In this document: one piece after another, positions 46,028-59,085 of the stretch | How the letters are laid out: each line of letters starts with the position of its first letter | How positions within the stretch are numbered: position 1 is the stretch's first letter | Assembly (NCBI GenBank): GCA_030180135.1 | Contig: CM058238.1 | Location: 6,251,248 to 6,315,247, forward strand | Direction: 5' to 3' | Length of the DNA stretch: 64,000 nucleotides | DNA from: Orychophragmus violaceus | Taxonomy: Eukaryota > Streptophyta > Magnoliopsida > Brassicales > Brassicaceae | Translations under genes and position numbers: made by a program | The notes under the pieces: generated by a model | What the model was told of the DNA's origin: nothing | The model's database searches: none | Seen by the model: the letters and a program-made list of their open reading frames with translations, nothing else

Positions 46028-47902
46028 TCACCAGTAATCGGAACAAGAACAAGAGCCTCCCTTGAACTGATGAAATCTATTTCTATCTCTAATGATGATT
46101 TCTCGGTCATAGATCTTTGAAACAATCTTCATAGCCGAATGACAATCCCGACATGTCCTTAGATTCTTGAAGACATAAAGAGGTGTCCTTGGTTTTGTTT
46201 CCAGAAGCCCGAAGCAGATGGCCAGTTTCTCACTGTGACAGAACAAAGCTTGTTCTTTGTCCTCCAAGTCACCCTCCGAGGGAGAAATCAGGCAAGAGAC
46301 ATCAGGGACATAACCAGCTGATCTGATCCGTTCAATCACTTCATCTAACTTCAAGTAGATCTCTTTCGTTCTCAGGTGTGATCTATCTCCTGAACTAAAC
46401 CGATAAACTGAGCCGTTCAAGTGAATGGAACTCATACCAGGGATCTTCCTGATTCCTCTGTTTCTCATACTTCCTCTTAACCTATCTACAACGTCACTCC
46501 TTCCTTCTGCAGCATACATGTTAGATACAAGTACTTGATATTCCATGTTGCCTGGACTCATCTGAACAAGCTCTCTTTTAATCCGTTCCGCTATCTCCAG
46601 CTTTCCATGGACGCTACACGAGCCTAGAAGCGAACAAAGGACAACTTCATTCGGAGGTACTGGCATTTCCCTCATTAAGATCTCTGCTTCTTCAATTCGA
46701 CCAGCTCGCCCCAAAAGATCAACCATACAAGCATAATGGTCAACCTTAGGTTCCAAACCATAGCATCGGAGGCTGCGGAAACATCGCCACCCTTCTTCTA
46801 CCAACCCGGAGTGGCTGCAAGCACTTAAGACAGCACTGAAGGTTAAGTCATCTGGCTTCACCTCTCTTACCATCTCAGGGAACATGTCAATCACCATTCT
46901 ACCTTTCCCATGCATTGCTAACCCGCTAAACAAAGCGTTCCATGTTACTACATTCCTCTTACGCATCAGTCTGAAGACTTTCATGGAAGAATCTATGTCT
47001 CCGCACTTGGCATACATATCTACCAATGCCGTTCCCACCATGACAGGATCATCATAATTCTCTTCCTCCCCCATCATCATCGCCTTCTTTAACGCATACA
47101 CATGAACCCATTTACCAATTAAAAGGTTTCCAGATTGGACACAAGCCGATAGCATCGAGCAAAGGGTGACGAAATTCAAATCATGCCCACATTTAAACAT
47201 CATTTCCGCCAGAAGCTCCAAAGCTTCACCTGTAAACCCAGCTCCCACATACCCAGAAACCATTACCGTCCAAGCAACAGCGTTTCTCTCAGGCATTTCG
47301 TTGAACACCTCTCTTCCACTCTCCAACCCCTCCCATTTCACAACTGTGTCCAAAACAACCGTCCATGAAACTACTGTCTTCTCCTCTAACACTTCGAATA
47401 TGCGTTTGACTTCATCCACAAACCCACATTTCCCATACATATCCATTAAGGCGTTGCAAACCTTTACACTAGTCAAAAGTCCTATTTTTACAGCAAAACC
47501 ATGTCCTTGTTCACCGAACCACAGATCTTCTAACTTGGCACACACGCCAAACAAGCATACTGCCGAAACGTCATCAATCTCTACTCTTTTCCTTCTCATT
47601 TCCACGAAGAGATTCATTGAATCAACCAAGGATCCGTAGCGGGAGAGAGAGGACAATAAAGTGGTCCAATCCACAGTGTCTTTTTCTGACAGAGGAATTT
47701 CATCGAACAGGTTCTGAGCAGTAGCCATATCACCGGAGGCCGCATAGAACTGAAAGAGCGAATTGCTAAGGTAGGACCTCGGAGCTTTCTTCAATCCAGA
47801 AGTGGTCAAAACTCCGTGTAGTTCCTTGCCGGGACGGAGCAACGAGCGATGCGCACACTGTCGGAGAAAGAGACGAACTTTTTGGTTCGATATGCATTTC
47901 AT
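46028..47902 (-). CDS. DYW-type PPR protein, At5g15340-like
   Basis: Single-exon protein of 624 aa from the first ATG (MKCISNQKVRLFLRQ). PLS-class repeats span roughly residues 45-450 (DTVDWTTLLSSLSRYGSL, NAVAWTVMVSGYVGAGFTGEAL, NVVTWNALFSGLAMHGKG). E and E+ motifs follow (NEVVLCSLLGSCSVHGKLEI, GIRKIPGMSSI), then a complete DYW domain with the zinc and deaminase motifs HSEKLAICFGL and CRDCHSAMK, ending CSCSDYW. DYW proteins are the cytidine deaminases of organelle RNA editing. The C-terminal triplet and the HxE motif are intact. The frame is open a few codons upstream, but without another ATG. Confidence 0.92.
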   Translation of the reverse strand: MKCISNQKVRLFLRQCAHRSLLRPGKELHGVLTTSGLKKAPRSYLSNSLFQFYAASGDMATAQNLFDEIPLSEKDTVDWTTLLSSLSRYGSLVDSMNLFVEMRRKRVEIDDVSAVCLFGVCAKLEDLWFGEQGHGFAVKIGLLTSVKVCNALMDMYGKCGFVDEVKRIFEVLEEKTVVSWTVVLDTVVKWEGLESGREVFNEMPERNAVAWTVMVSGYVGAGFTGEALELLAEMMFKCGHDLNFVTLCSMLSACVQSGNLLIGKWVHVYALKKAMMMGEEENYDDPVMVGTALVDMYAKCGDIDSSMKVFRLMRKRNVVTWNALFSGLAMHGKGRMVIDMFPEMVREVKPDDLTFSAVLSACSHSGLVEEGWRCFRSLRCYGLEPKVDHYACMVDLLGRAGRIEEAEILMREMPVPPNEVVLCSLLGSCSVHGKLEIAERIKRELVQMSPGNMEYQVLVSNMYAAEGRSDVVDRLRGSMRNRGIRKIPGMSSIHLNGSVYRFSSGDRSHLRTKEIYLKLDEVIERIRSAGYVPDVSCLISPSEGDLEDKEQALFCHSEKLAICFGLLETKPRTPLYVFKNLRTCRDCHSAMKIVSKIYDREIIIRDRNRFHQFKGGSCSCSDYW

Positions 47903-49360
47903 AAGATAATAAATGATCAAATGTTCGTCCTTTTTTTATTCAGCCTCTCAATTCCTATAATTGATAGAATCTTTGAGCTATGGCGTTTGATATTTGCGGT
48001 TGACGGTTCGAACTTCTCGTCTTGTGTTCAGATTTCCCGGGAAAATCTTCCCTACATCAGACTCTCAGTCTCACCTAACTCATTCTCATTCTCATTCTCT
48101 CAAGCGTTTATCAATGGGCCTCATATTAAGACTCTCTCTTTGCGCCAGAGTAAAAGGCCTAGAAGTTAGAGGCCCATTAATAGAGTAATTGTAAGGTAGT
48201 TTCCTCCACAGTTCAAAGATCACCTTTGATTTGGATGGTTTTCATGTTTGATCCACCAAGAGCATGTGCATTAGTGGGTTTTAGGGGGTTGTTAGCTCTA
48301 GTTCTTAGGCAGAATCATTAAAAAATATTAAAATTAAGAATCCCTCTTACAAGAAATTCTTAGTTTTTAAGAGTTGGGTTCATCACTGTTCATGCGCGAC
48401 GTGGCGAACCCTGGTTAGTTTTTTTTTTTTTTTGCTTTTTTTTTTGTTCTCCACCTACAAAATAAAAATAAAAAAAATAATCAAGAGGGGAGTTCACTAA
48501 TGCACATAGTCTTAAGTCATGTCTCATCTCGTTGACCAACTGAAGGAAACAAGTGGCGCCTTGGAGATGATACATACCGCATGTTTCAATGTATAATTCT
48601 CGATACAAAATAATAAGAGGAAAAATAGAATGAAATGAAACAAAATAGCATTATGGTTATTTACACCCCACAGAAAAGAAAGAAATAGAATGTCCAGAAT
48701 CTTCATCATATCAATCTACAATTCTGGACGGTACCCACCAGTCAGCATCATCATTTTATATTCTTTTAGGGGTCCATATCAAATTTACTCATATCCTTAA
48801 CATCCCCTCCAAACAAAAATTTAAAACACACATCCCATAAATATACACGTAACGAAATATTGTTTTTTCTCGTTTCATATTTCAAACATATAATTCAATC
48901 TATTTGGTAACAGATTTGAGTCTTGACAGCTTTATGAAAGGGACATGTGGTGGTTGGATTCGATACTGCAATTACGTACAATCACAGATAAACTCACATG
49001 GAACAGATAAGCCAAAATACGTTACCAGAGAAAATAAAAATTTTATATTTGTTACAATTTCATTCACACATGATCCAGATACAATCTCTTCGTTAAACAA
49101 TTAATTTCAACTCATTCAGTTCCCACAAAAGAAGAAAATTTCATTATATAATTTCTCAAATAAATCAAATACAACCCCCTCTTTTCAACAATTGATTCAA
49201 AGACACAAACCAAACAAAACCAACAATCCAACATTACAAAAATAAAGATACTCAACTGATTAGACTTCCTAACTTAAATGCTTTCCCTTGAAAAGAATTT
49301 TGAGGTTTTTCAAATCGGATTGGATCCCAAATAACAACTAAAGAACTCCGAGATTGGTCA
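47903..49360. other. Intergenic region with one MITE
   Basis: No protein gene is seen. It holds the upstream region of the DYW gene, a MITE-like element (48260-48511) and the 3' flank of the nodulin-like gene. GGCCCAT-type motifs at about 48115 and 48170 are site II-like and may belong to the PPR promoter. Confidence 0.55.
48260..48511. mobile_element. MITE-like element (252 bp)
   Basis: 21-bp imperfect terminal inverted repeats: GAGCATGTGCATTAGTGGGTT at 48260-48280 and its near complement at 48491-48511 (core ATGTGCATTAGTG). It is non-coding with a T-rich centre. A clear target duplication is not visible, so the superfamily is open. Confidence 0.65.
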
Positions 49361-50223
49361 CTACCACATCCTTAAGATAGCATCCCACATCGTCGAAACA
49401 GAGAAAAGCGCAAAGGGAATCATGAACTGAGCGAGACCATTGACCATGGAAACTGATCCAATGCTCTTAACAGGTGCAGATTTTGGAGGAGGAGGAAGCT
49501 TCTCAACTTTAACAGCGAGCTTCATGCCTCCATAACAGCCACCCTTTCCGTCAAGCAGATAGTAATGTTTGGTCACAGTTAGAGGGACAACGTCTCTACC
49601 AGCTCCACGTGTCCAGTTTGTGATAGGATGGTCGGAGATACAATTTTCATAATCGGTTTTGTTTACTTCAAGAATGTTGTGTTGGTTTCTGTCGAACACG
49701 AAATCTGAACAGAGACCATAAACACATCTCTTTGATTAGAACCAAGATTTTTACTTTGGAACATACGTATCAGAAAAGGAAAAAAAAGAAGATTCTTGTT
49801 ACGGAGCAATCAAATCAGGATTGACCCATGATTTGGATTTGAGCAAAAAAGAAGATTCTTGTCTGATTAAAGATTTAAGGGGGAAAACCAAAGCCAAGAA
49901 CTTAAATTGAAAAAGTTGAATTTTTTTTTTTTGAAATTGTCACCAGATTTAAAGCAAAACCCATTTCAAAAATCAGATCTAATATGAACAGATGCAAGAG
50001 TAGAGAAATGTAGAGAAGAGAAGAGGGAGAGAGGGAGAGAGAGCATACAGAGCCAGTCTCCGAGATAGAAATGCTTTCCCTGAGCCCAGATTGTATAGTT
50101 GATGTTTGGATTCCAAAACTTGTTGTCCCCCACTGTGTACTTCTTCGCCGTCACTTCCGGCACCGGCACTGTCACTATAAAAGCCAGAACCACCGCCGCA
50201 ATCAACACCGTGAATCTCGCCAT
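49361..50223 (-). CDS. ENODL17: Early nodulin-like (phytocyanin) protein, ENODL17-like
   Basis: Two exons, 50223-50049 and 49704-49361, giving 172 aa. The split Tyr codon (T|AT) joins GDWL to YFVFDRNQHN. A hydrophobic signal peptide covers residues 1-26 (VLIAAVVLAFIVTVPVP). The plastocyanin-like domain follows (KYTVGDNKFWNPNINYT, HNILEVNKTDYENC, KHYYLLDGKGGCYGGMKLAVKV), with the copper ligands largely replaced, as usual for ENODLs. A Pro-rich arabinogalactan stretch (LPPPPKSAP) and a hydrophobic C-terminus suit GPI anchoring. It is a probable cell-surface glycoprotein; matches At5g15350. Confidence 0.9.
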
Positions 50224-51452
50224 TTTCTCTCTCTCTCTCTCTCTCTAGACTTGTTTAGTTGCGCAATTTGTGTGAGTTAGAGAGGTGGACTAGTGGGTAT
50301 TCATAGCCGATCCTTTTTTCCTTTTTCAACTGCTGTTGGTTGCTGTATGTGAAAAATAAATAAATTATTTTAAAAATACACGAACCATAACATTTTAAAT
50401 AATAGTACTAAATAAAAATAATAATAATTCAACCGCGTTTGTTACCTGCTGCGCTAATTACTTTTGGTGCGGCACAAACGCGTCGCCAGTCTTTTTTCGA
50501 AGAAGTTGCGAATTTTCTAACTAATTTGCATTGAATTATTTGTTATTTGTATTTTAATTTAAATATGGTATTTCATATCATAATAAACGAATACAGATGT
50601 TAAATGAGCTATAAGTTTGCTTAACTTAAATAAATAACGATTCCAGAACATTACAAAGGTTTTTTCAGTTGAATAAATTTTACTAATCCAAGGGGGAAAA
50701 AAGATTGAGCTGACAAAAAGTAGCTTAGCTTAAAATCCAGACATATCCAGAACATCACGCTGTATGTCTATAACATAAATTATTTATATATTCGTTTATG
50801 ATACTTTATTTCAAATGATCAGACAGATTATACGCTTTTTGCATGTGGTGATGATATGGTTTTCATGCACTCTTTTGTTCTCGGCCTCTCATTGGTTGAT
50901 TGACTTTTTATTTGATTATCCTTGACCAGATTGGTTTAAGAGAGGATAATATTAAAAATGCTGTGAATATAACCGTTACCGTTGTTTATGATGAGGCATC
51001 ATTCTATAAAGCCAAAGCTAATAATTACCGCGCAGTGAGCCCAAGACTCGCCATAGTTATGTACAGCCCACGTAGTTTCAGGCCCAATTAAAAAAACCGC
51101 GCATGTAATCGGTGAACATTAGATATCTTTGAATTCACAATGAAGACAGAAGAGTCAATCACTGGTCATCGAATCGGAGAAGTCTTCCCTCGAGACTGTC
51201 TCGTTGCTCTGTGATTCTCTTCTTAAATTTAGTATCCTTGAAGCTTAAATCGAACGAGCTCTGTAAATCTCAAGCTTGGCATACTAAAATTGGAGTTTTT
51301 TTTTACCATGACATCAAATCCGTACTACATTAACACACTTAAGAGAGTAAAAGAAGTCACGATTCTAATAGAAAGAAAAGCCTACCAAAGTTATATATAA
51401 AAAAGAGAGTGGTTGCTGTTCTTATTTTTGTTTGCTTCTAAGAATACATAAA
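50224..51452. other. Intergenic region between ENODL and MUSE3 genes
   Basis: 1.2 kb without a recognisable gene. A short frame starts at about 51139 on the plus strand (MKTEESITGHRIGEVF) and stops after about 20 codons. It follows GCCCA motifs and might be the 5' remnant of a lost gene. In A. thaliana, as I recall, several genes (At5g15360-15390) lie here. Confidence 0.5.
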
Positions 51453-54400
51453 TTAATCGATTAACATATCACTGCTTGTAGTCTGTATCCTCTCCTTGTT
51501 GCTGCTATCTTCTCCACTTGATCTTTTCTTAGACTGATGAGACCTCACAAACTCATCGATTCTCGCCTTCAACTCAATGTCCGGTATTAACATATCCGAT
51601 GTCAAATGTGACCGGTTAAACGGGTCGTGCTGCATCAGAAAGCAAGATGATCAGATCAAGGCCAACGTTCAAAAACATGGCTAGATCAACCGTGGCGAAT
51701 CATCAATGTGGTAGGTGTACTTACATTGTCACTAAGAAGATGACGTTGAATGATGGCTCGATCAACTGTGGTTTTTGAGCTTGGAAGTATCACTGGATCT
51801 CTCATTAGCGTGTACTGCAAAATCATAATCAAACAAGAACAAACATTAAAGTATGTTACTGAAACAAGAATTAATTTTCTGTCAAGTTAGAGAGAAAATA
51901 CCTGAATTGGGTCGAGGAACTCCTCTGGTATTTCACCAAGTGCAGCTTCAGCATCCATCGCTTCGGAAGCAGCAGCTTTGGCTTTTGTGCCCAACTCCAT
52001 AAACTCTTGAATGATTCTTCCATCTTCACCTATTCTCCTAAGAACATCTGCTCCTGCGTTAAATAGCTGCAAAAACAAACACTTGTTTAGTTCAGTAGAG
52101 AGACAGATAGATTATGATGAAAGTGGATCCGGTTCTGGAGGAGGATTTGACCTGTTCATTATATGATCGTCCATCACTGGATATGGCACCAGGGAATATG
52201 TTTTCTGAGTCTCCTCTTGCGAGATTAACATATATACGAACAATCTTCAAAGTTCACCAAAGGTTTTGTCAGTCTTTTTTGACACATTTTGTGAGGAGGC
52301 TGAGTAAGAATAGTGATCACTAACCTGTTTAAGCAACTGTCTTGGACGGAATTCGTACTTCTCAGGATCTTTCAAGCTTAAAGACTTACGCTGTGGACCC
52401 ACGAGTTGTAACAAGAAGTAATTAAGCATATTTGCAACCCTCTCAACCTAATAACCAACAAACAAACAAACTATTCAGTAGGAATTTGGGTGATCAAATC
52501 AAGAAGGTAATCGTTTTAGGTATAGAGTCAGATTTACCATCTCAGGGAGTAGAAATGGGGCTGTGATCTCCTCGGATGTAAATGCAAGCATAGTCACATC
52601 CTCATTAGCCAGCTTCATGTCAATTCTAACTATCTGCACAGCAAAATAAAATACTTTGAGACATCATGAACCGAGTCAGAAACAAGATATAATAAGTGTT
52701 TTCAACTTACATTCTCCTGAGAATGGAAGAGTCTCGTTCTATCCTGTCTCTCTTGGGCTGGTCTCTGCTCCCACTCTGCAGTATTTGACATCTCTGCTTC
52801 GATTTGTTTAATCTCGAGAATTTTGTTAAGACTTTCATCCAGAAGATAGATGCTATCATTTACTAAGAAGTTTAAGAAGTTCAAGTAAACGCCCTTCTCT
52901 TCCTCTTTTGCAATCTGTAACCCATCATATTTGGTAACATTATAACATTGGCATATGATGGTGGAAAGTTATGGTAAGGTCACTAAGAATTTACCCGTCT
53001 CCACGCGTTTCGGTGACTAGGCACCTGCCAGAGATACTCCAGAAGCTCGGCAATGTTGTGGCGAATGTTGAACTTGTCATAGAACTGCATTTGGATCACT
53101 CCATTTCAGTCACATTGAAAGCGAGAGTAAATGGCCATTGATGCTTTCAAAGTTAACATATTCTGAAGTACTATGCAATAGAGAGAAGCACGTTACTCCA
53201 GGATATTATAGCCACTAAACAAAATTTATTGCAATCACCTGAGTGTGAGAACCCGTGAACTCAATGTCAACATATAGTTTCAGTAAATTCCTGACAAGAT
53301 ACTCGAGAGATAACTGATGACCTTCGAAGAGAGTAGATGTAGCAGAAGAACCACTACAAAAAATATTGATTTGAGATTAGTGGATGCAATACTTGTTACA
53401 CTAGCAACTCAAACTGAGGAATTTAAAGCTTTCTTTCATGGGAAGAAAAACACCTTGAACGGGGCATCCAGCAGTTCAGTACTTCAACCATCTTTGCTCT
53501 GAGATACGGGTTTCGAACATATTCAGGACTTGCCATGAACATTATTATGAAGTTCATAAAGTCATCCTTAAGAAAAGAGAACAACCATCATCAATCCAGG
53601 TACAAAAAGCGAATTTTTTACAGACGGATGAGATCAGACTAAGCATACCAGCAGCACCCCATCCAAAGCTCTGGGGATTCTTGAAGCAAATATCAGTAAC
53701 TCCATTGCATCTTCAACAAAATGCTCAGGCATACAGGAGAATTCCATGGGGCAAGTTGACGGTAAAGGCATCTTAAAGCCACCAACAAGTCCAACTAACC
53801 AAACAACCACTAGTCGATAGAAAGAGAGGGCTCGCTGAATAAAATCTCCATCCTTCAAAACAGTATAAAGATAAAACAGCTACTACTATCATGTCCTCGG
53901 TCGAGAGAAAAAAAGAAAAGAAAAAGATGTTATCAGAGCAGGGAATATGATTACAAACCCTTAATATTTGAGCCTCGTGACAGAGCTTTTCCTGAGAATT
54001 CAGCTCTAATTCTTTTTCCATTCTGGTTATGTCAAGTTCTAACTGTGGAGAAGGTGATTGATCTCTCATGGCTTTTAATGTTGCAAGATTTTCTTCACCT
54101 CTCGAGATGTCCTACGACATGCGAAAAGGAGAAAAGTAAAGAACAATACAATAACTATCGTCTGCATTTGGGCATCAAGGACTCTTTCACAATCTAAACA
54201 TGATTAAGTTCACATTTTCGCTGCAATGCCTTCTTGGAATTACTGACAAATGCTTTGTCCAGATAATATGTCAGAAACCAAGGTTAAACAAGCTATCTGC
54301 AAGACATAATCGTTTCTCCATAATATTTCAAGTCCGGGAGAGAAATAATGATGATTACCTGAGCAAGATGTTTAAAGTCCGAGAGTGCTTTTAGGAGACC

Positions 54401-56514
54401 CAAATTGAGTACCCTTGCAGTCATAAAGAAGCATTCACAAATGAAAGTGTATTTAGTTGTTGACTTCACATTTCGCCCAGAAGCATTACTACTTGAACTT
54501 GTGGCTTCTTTGGATTGTAACAAACGAGTTTCATTCCCGTTTCCATCGTCATTTGCTTTTGCCGTATTATCCTTGTCAATCCACTCAGAAACTTCCTCGG
54601 ATGATGCATGGAGAGCAGTCAAATCGCTGGTGTATATCATTATATAAAATTAGCACACATCATGAATATATAGAATCCAGTGAGGAGAAACTCGTCGAAT
54701 TGTCTTGAGGCCGATACCTTAATTTTAAGCGTTGACCATAGAAGGCATATTTAGGATCAATCTTATCCCTTTTAGTTAAATGCGGGTCTAAAAAAGGTTC
54801 ACAGAGCCGGAGCATGACTGCACTAAGGTTACAAAACATGCCTGAGCTAGCACAAGAGACTGGATCAACCTGTCATACAAGATATACATATCAGTATATT
54901 ACAGATGCCAAGTTGTGCAGAAAAGACAAATACCAGCTTGATGAAACCGAGAAGAGACATATAACAAGGCATGAATAGAGTTCTGAAGCAAATCTATTGA
55001 GGGATGATTACCTGTATATGGCCTCTCGAGGCATTTGCATTGATAACCTCAGCAAGAAACTGTAGAACACATTCACGTGTATCAGTACTTTTAAGTAAAA
55101 TCATCACTACATCATGCAGCCCAGTGTACAAAATATTCATAAAGTTTTTGATTGTAGAGAAGGATGATAATAAATCTGCAGGACGACGTTCTGATGCTTC
55201 AGAGAAACACTGCTGCCTGACATTCACAAAATCAATTAGACATATATTAGCGTCGCTGTAACAGGTAAAGAACAATATCTGAGGTATATCAGGAGAACCC
55301 TTTCATTTGCACAAATTTATCCTTGTCAAATGTCAATATTCAGTGAACAGTCAAGATTCTTCAGTACAGACAAGAAAACATCCTCAAAATAATTGATTTC
55401 ATCCACAGTAATCTAAACCTAACAGAGAACTAACTAATATTTATGTTACCCAAAATATACATCACCTAACAGTGTCCTCTTATAAGCCAAAACATCTGCT
55501 TCTTTCCTTTTTTAACAAGTCTCAACTTTAAGTAGAGCTAAACAACATTGCTATTTGCTTATTGTCCTAACTTTCTCGATAACTAAACAACTCCAAAGAT
55601 TACATCACCTAACAGTGTCCTTTTATAACCCAGAAATAAGTTTGAACTCACCCAACATCAGGGTGACTTTTGAAGAGAGTATTATCTGGCAATGCGCTAA
55701 TATGGAAGAAAGGCCCGAGAATGCTTGTCAACTCCATTGCTCGACCGTTCATATAAGCCCCTCGTGGAATCCACCACTCGTGACTAACTAGAGATTTAGC
55801 TCCAACAGATAAGCTAACAAGATACTTGAGTGCCCTCAATGGTGGCTGGAAATCTCCAAGCACTGATATGTTTATAACCGTAGACCTCAAGTCCTCATAT
55901 AGCTCCTTGAGAATCGGGTCCAAATTATCAAAGTCCGAGTCCTTGAAGAACTCATCCAAAAACCCTGGAGGTGCCTGAACACCACTGCTACTACCTCCAA
56001 ACATGTCCAATGAACCAGAACCAACCTCGGAGAAGATCAACGGAAGTAAAGGAGACACATTCCTCTTCTTAACCTTGTTATCCAGCCCACCGCTTGTTTT
56101 ATCCGAGTTCCCAAACATGTCTGGATTCGCCAAGTGAATCCTGCAGTAAGAAACGGCGAGCTTCTTAGCCTCTCTAGTCAAAATCTCCATCTCTGATCTC
56201 AGATTCTTGTCCTTCATCGACTGGATTTTCTTCGATTCATCGTAGGCACGACGGTAGCAACCGATGAGATACGGGAAAGGCGGTTCGGCGGAGGAGAAGT
56301 TGCCGGAGAGACGATCTATGAGAACTCTCTCCATCAAATCACGGGAGAGCAAGAGGTCTTTGCCTTCGCTGAGAATCTCGGCGGCTGTCATCTCCAAGTA
56401 AACAACTCGAGGATCCGCATCAGTGGTGGATTCGGTTAGGGTTACATAGAATATCTTCCGGAGGATTATGTCCTCGATTTCAGCCGGCGATCTTTGAGGC
56501 TTGCTTGTCGACAT
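51453..56514 (-). CDS. MUSE3: Ubiquitin conjugation factor E4 (MUSE3/UFD2-like)
   Basis: Ubiquitin-chain elongating E4 ligase; the A. thaliana protein helps degrade NLR immune receptors. Sixteen exons on the minus strand: 56514-55652, 55216-55012, 54869-54718, 54626-54359, 54111-53959, 53852-53649, 53566-53454, 53353-53239, 53084-52995, 52914-52711, 52633-52538, 52447-52325, 52244-52152, 52066-51902, 51814-51725 and 51629-51453. The sum is 3,111 bases, 1,036 aa, with all phases fitting. The N-terminus is MSTSKPQRSPAEIEDIILRK. The large Ufd2 core covers most of the protein. The C-terminal U-box lies in exons 14-16 (EFLDPIQYTLMRDPVILPSS, RHLLSDNHDPFNR) without zinc ligands, as expected. The tail ends SSDMLID. 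Length matches At5g15400. Confidence 0.94.
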
Positions 56515-56989
56515 TGACTATATGATCAAATCAACAACCGAAACTTGATTTCGGATGAATACAACTTTTATCACCGATGAAACAGCTCAAGGATTATCAA
56601 TTGAATTTAATCGAATTTAAGTATAACTAGATATTTGAAAAAGGAACAAAAATTTAAAATTCACTAAAGAAGACAGATGCCATCGCTGAGAATAGGATGA
56701 AACTTTTGCGGATGAACTATGAGAGTCTCTCTGAAGGAGCTGAGAATATTGATTTAAGACAAATCCCAAGAACAGGAAACTCTAAATACGATCTGCAGTG
56801 TACTTGGTTTGACGACGTCGTTCCTACTTGGTCAAGAAAGGAATATTTTTTCACAAACTTATAATCTTCATAGCTAAAAATGCAGTTTACAACATCTTTG
56901 GGTTTTGAGTTTGGGCCTTTCACATCATTTTTTGTCAGTTTCATTAAGTATGAAAACCCGTAAGGATATTACAAATGATAATCGAATGA

Positions 56990-58245
56990 AGCCCAAATCC
57001 AACATCAATTACACGTTCATATAAGTTGAAGCCCACCTAAACTTACCCTAGAAAATCAAAAGGCCATGTTGATATATCATGGTTTTTCAACCATGATATA
57101 GTTGTATATATTGAGTCTTTAATCGGGGTTTTCGAGTCTATTGAGTCTTCTACAGGTAGACTTGCGTTTGGAGCAAAGAGCAGGATATTATGACGTTTCT
57201 GGTGATAAGTGCAACGAGCTGAAGTTGGTGTCTCGACCACGATAGAGTGTCGACCGACACTGACTTTGGTGTCGGTCGACACCGAGAGCGACAGAGAAGT
57301 TATCCGAGAGTTGAAGACAAGTTTTGAATATTTACAGAATTGCCCAGAAGTTTCCCCATATTCTAATCTGATCCCAAAACGTGTTTAGAGAATTTAATTA
57401 GGTTTTCAGACTCATTTATTCTTTTATCTTGTTCTTACTTTGTTCTTGCTTTGGAGATTGAGAGATTTTGGCTAGGGGCTGATTCTTGCTACTTGTAATC
57501 CTTTGAGAGAAGGATTTTAAACATCTTTATCTTTATCTATTTAGTCTTTTGGTTTTATATTCATGATGTGTTGTTTAATTGCTAATATGTTTGAATAGTA
57601 ACCTAGTTAGATTTAGAAATTCTCATAAAGGTTTTATGCATGTTTGATAACTGATTAATTAGGATTCACCATCTGTTCGTTCATTACCTAAGTTGCGCTT
57701 AACACTGAATTTTGGACTGATCACCTAGGGTTTAGATCTGAGATAATTGACAATAGCATGAGTGTGTGAGTTATAATCTGAATAAACTTAGTGTGAGCAA
57801 TTTGACTATATATAAAGAGATTTGGTTTAGGAAAATTGTGAATCGATAGAACCTGTTCTTAATGCTTGTTTAGAACTCTAGGATCACAAAGAGATTTGGA
57901 TCGCTAGGTTGCTAGATATAGAAATAATCTCAGCGAGAGTTGGATTGTTTAGCAGTGCGTTTCTAGTTCTTGAACCTGTGTTTAATCTGAATCCGGTTAG
58001 TTAAGTATTTAGCATTGCATAATTCCCGAGAACTTCCTAAGTCTGACGCCTTTGTCTTATTGAAAACACCTTCCTGTTTACTTGCTTTTGTTTACTAATT
58101 TCTCTCGATTTAATTTAGCTTAACTTGACAACATATAATATATTGTGTGACCGTGAGTCTTTGTGGATACGATACCCTAAGTACTACATTCACATATATG
58201 TGCATATATGTGCACTTGCAGTAGAATAGGGATATTTCTTGACAT
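56990..58245. repeat. LTR-like sequence, probably from a Ty3/gypsy element
   Basis: The segment has no gene. The motif TTTGTGGATACGATACCCTA near 58161-58180, followed by AGTACTACAT, resembles the 3' end of plant gypsy LTRs. The short minus-strand frame at 57043-57282 has no known domain. I see no partner LTR or primer site in the window, so it is a solo or truncated LTR at best. Confidence 0.4.
57247..57282. repeat. Perfect 14-bp inverted repeat with SalI-like core
   Basis: GTGTCGACCGACAC at 57247-57260 and its exact complement GTGTCGGTCGACAC at 57269-57282, with an 8-base loop; a GC-rich hairpin within AT-rich DNA. Confidence 0.85.
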
Positions 58246-59085
58246 ATCACATGTGCATACACGTGTTGATACTAAAACGTGACATGACACGTGAGATGAG
58301 GGATCTATTGGCATGAACGCAACCGGCTGATCTACGATCTACCGCCATCCCGTCACCAGACTTCACGAATGATCATCGTCCCGATCATTCTCCGTAGACA
58401 TCAATGCAATCCACTTGATTTACTAAATGAGCGATCATCTTTAAACCCGGAAAAAGTGAAGCCGCATGAAAATGAAAGAGTTATCTATACCATTCGCCGG
58501 AAATATCGCGTCGAAGAAGCTTCATCGCCGGCTAAACCCAATTTATTGATGTAGCCATTAGATTCCATAGTCAAGGATGGATAATTGCAGTAAAGAAATT
58601 ACTCCATGTTCGTGAGTTTACAAACCGAAAGGAAGAGGATGAACATGCCTTTTTGATGGTTTAAAGCAAAGGGATAACAACGGAAGAGAAGAAACAAAGT
58701 CCGATGAGACATCGAAAACAAAATCGAAAGAGATTCCGAAGATATTACGTCGTCAAAAAGAAAAAGTAAACAAGAAAGGCTGCTAAAATTAAGTTTTAAT
58801 CATCTTTTTTCTAAAAGATAAGGTTAAGTGAAGAAGAAGATAAAAACTTGCTTTTGAGAAAAAAATCTTTCATTACAAAAGAGAAAGCTATCCCTTCCAC
58901 ATCATTATGTTTCTATATATGGAAGATTTTTTAATCAACTAATGATTATTTCGGTCCAATAATACATGAATCTAATAATACTATTTATTTCTGATTTTTA
59001 AATCATGATATTTATTCGCATTTTTCTAACCACAAATATTTTTTTGAAATATTTTTTGCATAAATTTAATTAGAGGAATTTTTAC
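58246..59085. other. Unassigned sequence between repeats
   Basis: The part 58300-58560 is less AT-rich, with a 61-codon frame lacking signatures. It may be an old retroposon remnant. Nothing more can be supported. Confidence 0.4.

Noticed and set aside
47166..47639. 157-codon frame antisense to the DYW-type PPR gene
   Set aside because: Shadow of the repeat-rich sense frame; no signature.
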